This document shows, piece after piece, positions 61,436 through 64,000 of a stretch of 64,000 bases of DNA. Source of the stretch: Bog-257 sp963834135 (GTDB lineage: Bacteria > Acidobacteriota > Terriglobia > Terriglobales > Acidobacteriaceae). The translations under genes were made by a program, and so were the position numbers. The DNA is taken from contig CAWIAN010000007.1 of NCBI GenBank assembly GCA_963834135.1, forward strand, positions 992,001 through 1,056,000, read 5' to 3'. Position 1 is the stretch's first letter. Each line of letters begins with the position of its first letter. Below the pieces are notes generated by a model that searched no databases, had not been told where the DNA came from, and saw nothing but the letters and a program-made list of their open reading frames with translations.

Positions 61436-62449
61436 TCAGCGAGACTGTTCGTTGCTGGTTGTGCGATAAACCTCGGCGGCAGCCAGCACCGTATTGCAGT
61501 GAATCGTGACGGTATCTTCCACCCGACAGGCATATCCGCCGGCATAGGTAGTCATCACGGGGATATTGCGGGCACGGGCCGCGCGGAAGACGAGTTCGTC
61601 TCGTTGCTTCAGCCCTCCGATAGTCAGGTTCAGCCCACCGAGTTGGTCTTCGCTGAATGGGTCGGCTCCGGCGACGTAACAGATCAGTTCCGGATCGAAT
61701 TGCCGTAGCCCGGAGCTCAAAGCATTGTCCAGCCAGGCGAGGTATTCCGCATCACCGCAACCGTCCGGCAAGCTGACGTCGATGGAGGACGCCGGCTTGA
61801 AGTAGGGATAGTTATGTTCCTGATGGAGCGAGACGGTGAACACGTCCGTATCTTTTGCTGGGCTTGAGGCGCTTTGTGAGGCACTGCCCAATGTTGGCGC
61901 GGACGACGACGGCAGCACGTTCGGCTTGTGCGCGGAGTTGCCGAAGATGGCAGCTGTGCCATTGCCTTGATGGACATCGCAATCGATTGTCATGGCACGG
62001 CGTATTTTGCCGCGCTTTTGCATCGCGCGGATCGCGACGGCGAAGTCGTTGATCATGCAGAAGCCTTCGCCGTGGTCCGGGAAGGCATGATGGAAGCCGC
62101 CGCCAATGTTCATGCATATGCCATCTTCGAGCGCACGCTCGGCCGCGAGGATCGAGCCTCCGGTATGCAGCAGGAAAGCGTCCACCACCTGCGGCGAATA
62201 AGGGATTTCCATCTGCAACTCTTCGCGCGCGCTCAGGCCACCCTCCATCAACTTGTTCACGTAATGAGGAGAGTGCACCAGGGTGACATCGGATTCGCTT
62301 GCAGGACCAGGCACGATGAAATCGCTCTCGTCGGCTACGTGCTGCTGGAGGAGACGCTCGCGAATGAGCCGGAACTTGTCGGCGCGAAAGACATGTTCGC
62401 CGATGGGCAGGAAATACTTCTCGCTATAGACGAGCTTGAAAGGAAGCAT
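61436..62449 (-). CDS. Histone-deacetylase-family (AcuC-like) hydrolase
   Basis: A 337-residue arginase/deacetylase-fold enzyme. GGGFHHAFPDHGEGFCMIND carries the catalytic His pair, DCDVHQGNGT and GADPFSEDQLGGL the zinc ligands. Between DVHQGNGTAAIFG and DVFTVSLHQ there is an insertion of about 25 Ser/Ala/Pro-rich residues absent from typical relatives. Bacterial members deacetylate acetyl-CoA synthetase, polyamines or other amides; the substrate here is unknown. It is divergent to the ABC permease gene. Confidence 0.87.
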   Translation of the reverse strand: MLPFKLVYSEKYFLPIGEHVFRADKFRLIRERLLQQHVADESDFIVPGPASESDVTLVHSPHYVNKLMEGGLSAREELQMEIPYSPQVVDAFLLHTGGSILAAERALEDGICMNIGGGFHHAFPDHGEGFCMINDFAVAIRAMQKRGKIRRAMTIDCDVHQGNGTAAIFGNSAHKPNVLPSSSAPTLGSASQSASSPAKDTDVFTVSLHQEHNYPYFKPASSIDVSLPDGCGDAEYLAWLDNALSSGLRQFDPELICYVAGADPFSEDQLGGLNLTIGGLKQRDELVFRAARARNIPVMTTYAGGYACRVEDTVTIHCNTVLAAAEVYRTTSNEQSR

Positions 62450-62518
62450 GGGCCGCTGTCGAACCTGTAATTGTAGAGCTACGGCGAAGCAACTGCCAGC
62501 CTGTTAACATGGCCGGAA

Positions 62519-63382
62519 GTGAGTTCCGCGATTCAAGTCGTGTCGCTGCGTCGGGCCGCCGGATATAACCTGCTGGCGACTTCGGGTGTGGTGATGGTCG
62601 TGATATTGGTGATTTGCGCCCTCTTCGCGCCTTGGATTGCGCCGCAAGATCCCGCCCACATCGACTTGCCTGCCCGGCTGATGGCACCGTCGGCCTCGCA
62701 CTGGTTTGGCACCGACGAGTTGGGCCGCGACATTCTCTCGCGCATCATTTATGGCGCACGAATTTCCATGCTGGTGGGCAGCTGCGTGGTCGCGGCCTCG
62801 CTGACACTGGGGCTGATCTTAGGGTCGATCGCGGGCTATTACGGCGGCATAACCGACCGGCTGCTCAACGTGGTGGTGATGAACGCCTTCATGTCGTTCC
62901 CCGGAATTTTGCTGGCGATCGCGTTCGTCGCTTTTCTCGGTCCGGGAGTGTTCAACCTGATTTTTGCCTTGTCTCTCGGAGGCTGGGTGGGCTATGCGCG
63001 ACTGGTTCGTGCTCAGGTGCTGGCGGTGCGCGAGCGTGAATTCGTCGAAGCTGCGCGTGCGTTAGGGGCTAGCGACAGCCGGATCATCATGCGCCATATC
63101 CTGCCCAACATCATTCAGCCGATCATTGTGCAGGCGGCAATCGGTATGGCCGGCGCGATTCTGGCCGAGGCCACCATGAGCTTTCTCGGGTTGGGTGTGC
63201 CACCTCCGACGGCAAGCTGGGGAGCGATGCTGAACGATGCCCGCTCGCACCTATTTGATTCGCCTCACCTGGTGCTGTTCCCGGCGTTGGCGGTCATGCT
63301 GGCAGTGTTGTCCTTTAATTTCATCGGGGATGGCTTACGGGATTATCTGGATCCCCGCGCGAGGATTGAAGTGGGCCTGTAA
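62519..63382 (+). CDS. Orphan OppC/DppC-type ABC permease
   Basis: A 287-residue inner-membrane protein with an OppC_N segment and about six membrane helices. HWFGTDELGRDILSRIIYGARISM and the EAA loop EFVEAARALGASDSRIIMRHILPN are diagnostic of peptide/nickel transport permeases. It starts with GTG 62519. The partner permease (OppB), ATPases and binding protein are not adjacent, so they are encoded elsewhere. Peptide transport is likely but not certain. Confidence 0.88.
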   Translation: MSSAIQVVSLRRAAGYNLLATSGVVMVVILVICALFAPWIAPQDPAHIDLPARLMAPSASHWFGTDELGRDILSRIIYGARISMLVGSCVVAASLTLGLILGSIAGYYGGITDRLLNVVVMNAFMSFPGILLAIAFVAFLGPGVFNLIFALSLGGWVGYARLVRAQVLAVREREFVEAARALGASDSRIIMRHILPNIIQPIIVQAAIGMAGAILAEATMSFLGLGVPPPTASWGAMLNDARSHLFDSPHLVLFPALAVMLAVLSFNFIGDGLRDYLDPRARIEVGL

Positions 63383-63509
63383 ACGAGGCACTTGGCATTT
63401 GGCATTTGGGACTTGGCTAACGACGTGAGGTCCAGTTTTTTACACGTTCCGGCCAACTGCCAAATGCCACATCTCCGTAACGGATTTCGGGTTCACGCAT
63501 CGAATAACT
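63383..63509. repeat. Word-repeat island of GGCATTTGGC
   Basis: GGCACTTGGCATTTGGCATTTGG at the left and GGCCAACTGCCAAATGCCAC at the right are complementary and could form a long imperfect hairpin. The words match those at 24311-24511, showing a dispersed family. Confidence 0.65.
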
Positions 63510-64000
63510 ATGTCAACAACTGAGACTGCAATTCTGGGCGGCGGATGCTTCTGGTGTGTTGAGGCCGCCATCAAGCAACTTCAGGGAGTCGAGTCCGTGC
63601 GCTCGGGCTACATGGGCGGACGTGTCGACAATCCCACCTATCAGCAGGTTTGCTCAGGCAAGACCGGGCATGTAGAGGTCGCCGAGATTGTCTTCGATCC
63701 TGCGATCATCACCTATAGCGACCTGCTGCACGTGTTCTTTACCCTTCACGATCCCACAACCCTCAACCGGCAGGGCAACGATGTGGGCGAACAATATCGT
63801 TCGGTGATTTTTTACCTGAACGAAGAGCAGAAGAACACAGCCAACGAAGTGATTAAGGAATTGACTCAGGACAAGCTTTTCCGCGATCCCATCGTCACCG
63901 CCGTCGAACCCGCGTCTACGTTTTACGTTGCCGAGAATTACCACCAGGACTATTTCGCGAACAATGCAACGCAGCCGTACTGCATGTTCGTGGTCGCCCC
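63510..64000 (+). CDS. msrA: Peptide-methionine (S)-S-oxide reductase, cut by window end
   Basis: The visible 163 residues start at ATG 63510. ILGGGCFWCVEAAI carries the catalytic cysteine, followed by GYMGGRVDNPTYQQVCSGKTGHVEV and the NDVGEQYRSVIFY site, the MsrA substrate-binding residues. It reduces methionine-S-sulfoxide with thioredoxin. The gene runs past the end of the window, with perhaps ten to twenty residues missing. This is a Cys, not a Sec, form: codon TGC is used at the catalytic site. Confidence 0.93.
   Translation, partial: MSTTETAILGGGCFWCVEAAIKQLQGVESVRSGYMGGRVDNPTYQQVCSGKTGHVEVAEIVFDPAIITYSDLLHVFFTLHDPTTLNRQGNDVGEQYRSVIFYLNEEQKNTANEVIKELTQDKLFRDPIVTAVEPASTFYVAENYHQDYFANNATQPYCMFVVA

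Overview
The window looks like a chromosomal segment of an Acidobacteriota member, probably class Terriglobia. This is inferred from about 60% G+C, an exopolysaccharide locus headed by an UpxY/NusG-like gene, stress-type STAS/RsbW partner-switching proteins, a sedolisin-like protease, TTCA-loop intergenic hairpins and islands of repeated short words. No phage, plasmid backbone, intact insertion sequence or CRISPR array was recognised. Two genes are broken: a frameshifted SDR at 7870-8615 and a nonsense-bearing SDR remnant at 16169-16510.

Layout. 1-9300: STAS/pseudo-receiver protein, an unknown protein among hairpins, class I aminotransferase, GT2 glycosyltransferase, variant glutaredoxin, DMT exporter, LysR regulator divergent from the broken SDR, and a DinB-like protein. 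9383-16123: secreted sedolisin, acyl-CoA ligase with its TetR regulator and a FadR-like operator, a peroxiredoxin whose catalytic cysteine position is an in-frame TGA (predicted selenocysteine), a DUF4239 protein and a receiver/ATPase protein. 16648-19556: a korDABC-type 2-oxoacid:ferredoxin oxidoreductase operon on the minus strand. 19882-25723: a carbamoyl-phosphate/ornithine cluster (COG2403 P-loop protein, ornithine carbamoyltransferase, carbamate kinase, an atypical aspartate-carbamoyltransferase-like protein, ornithine aminotransferase). 26116-37699: RsbW-like kinase, modABC, an anion permease, a chagasin-like inhibitor, feoAB with a Fur-like box on the feoA start codon, a sirtuin and an S9 peptidase. 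37916-40378: 2-oxoglutarate dehydrogenase E1.

40744-58944 is an exopolysaccharide locus: UpxY antiterminator, TetR regulator, Wza-like exporter, Wzz-like chain-length protein, Wzy-like polymerase, Wzx-like flippase, five glycosyltransferases, a hexapeptide acyltransferase, a DUF4184 membrane protein, a DegT-family aminotransferase and a large protein that joins a PAP2 phosphatase to a Wzi-like capsule-assembly barrel. The polymer would be built on a lipid carrier, flipped, polymerised, exported and anchored; the PAP2 domain could recycle the carrier phosphate. 59037-64000 holds tRNA-Ile(CAU), a VTT membrane protein, ffh, a histone-deacetylase-like enzyme, an orphan OppC-type permease and msrA, which runs off the window.

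Most notable: the predicted exported selenocysteine peroxiredoxin with a plausible SECIS hairpin, two perfect operators lying on start codons (FadR-like and Fur-like), an aspartate-carbamoyltransferase homologue lacking the carbamoyl-phosphate-binding lysine next to carbamate kinase, and the PAP2-Wzi fusion.
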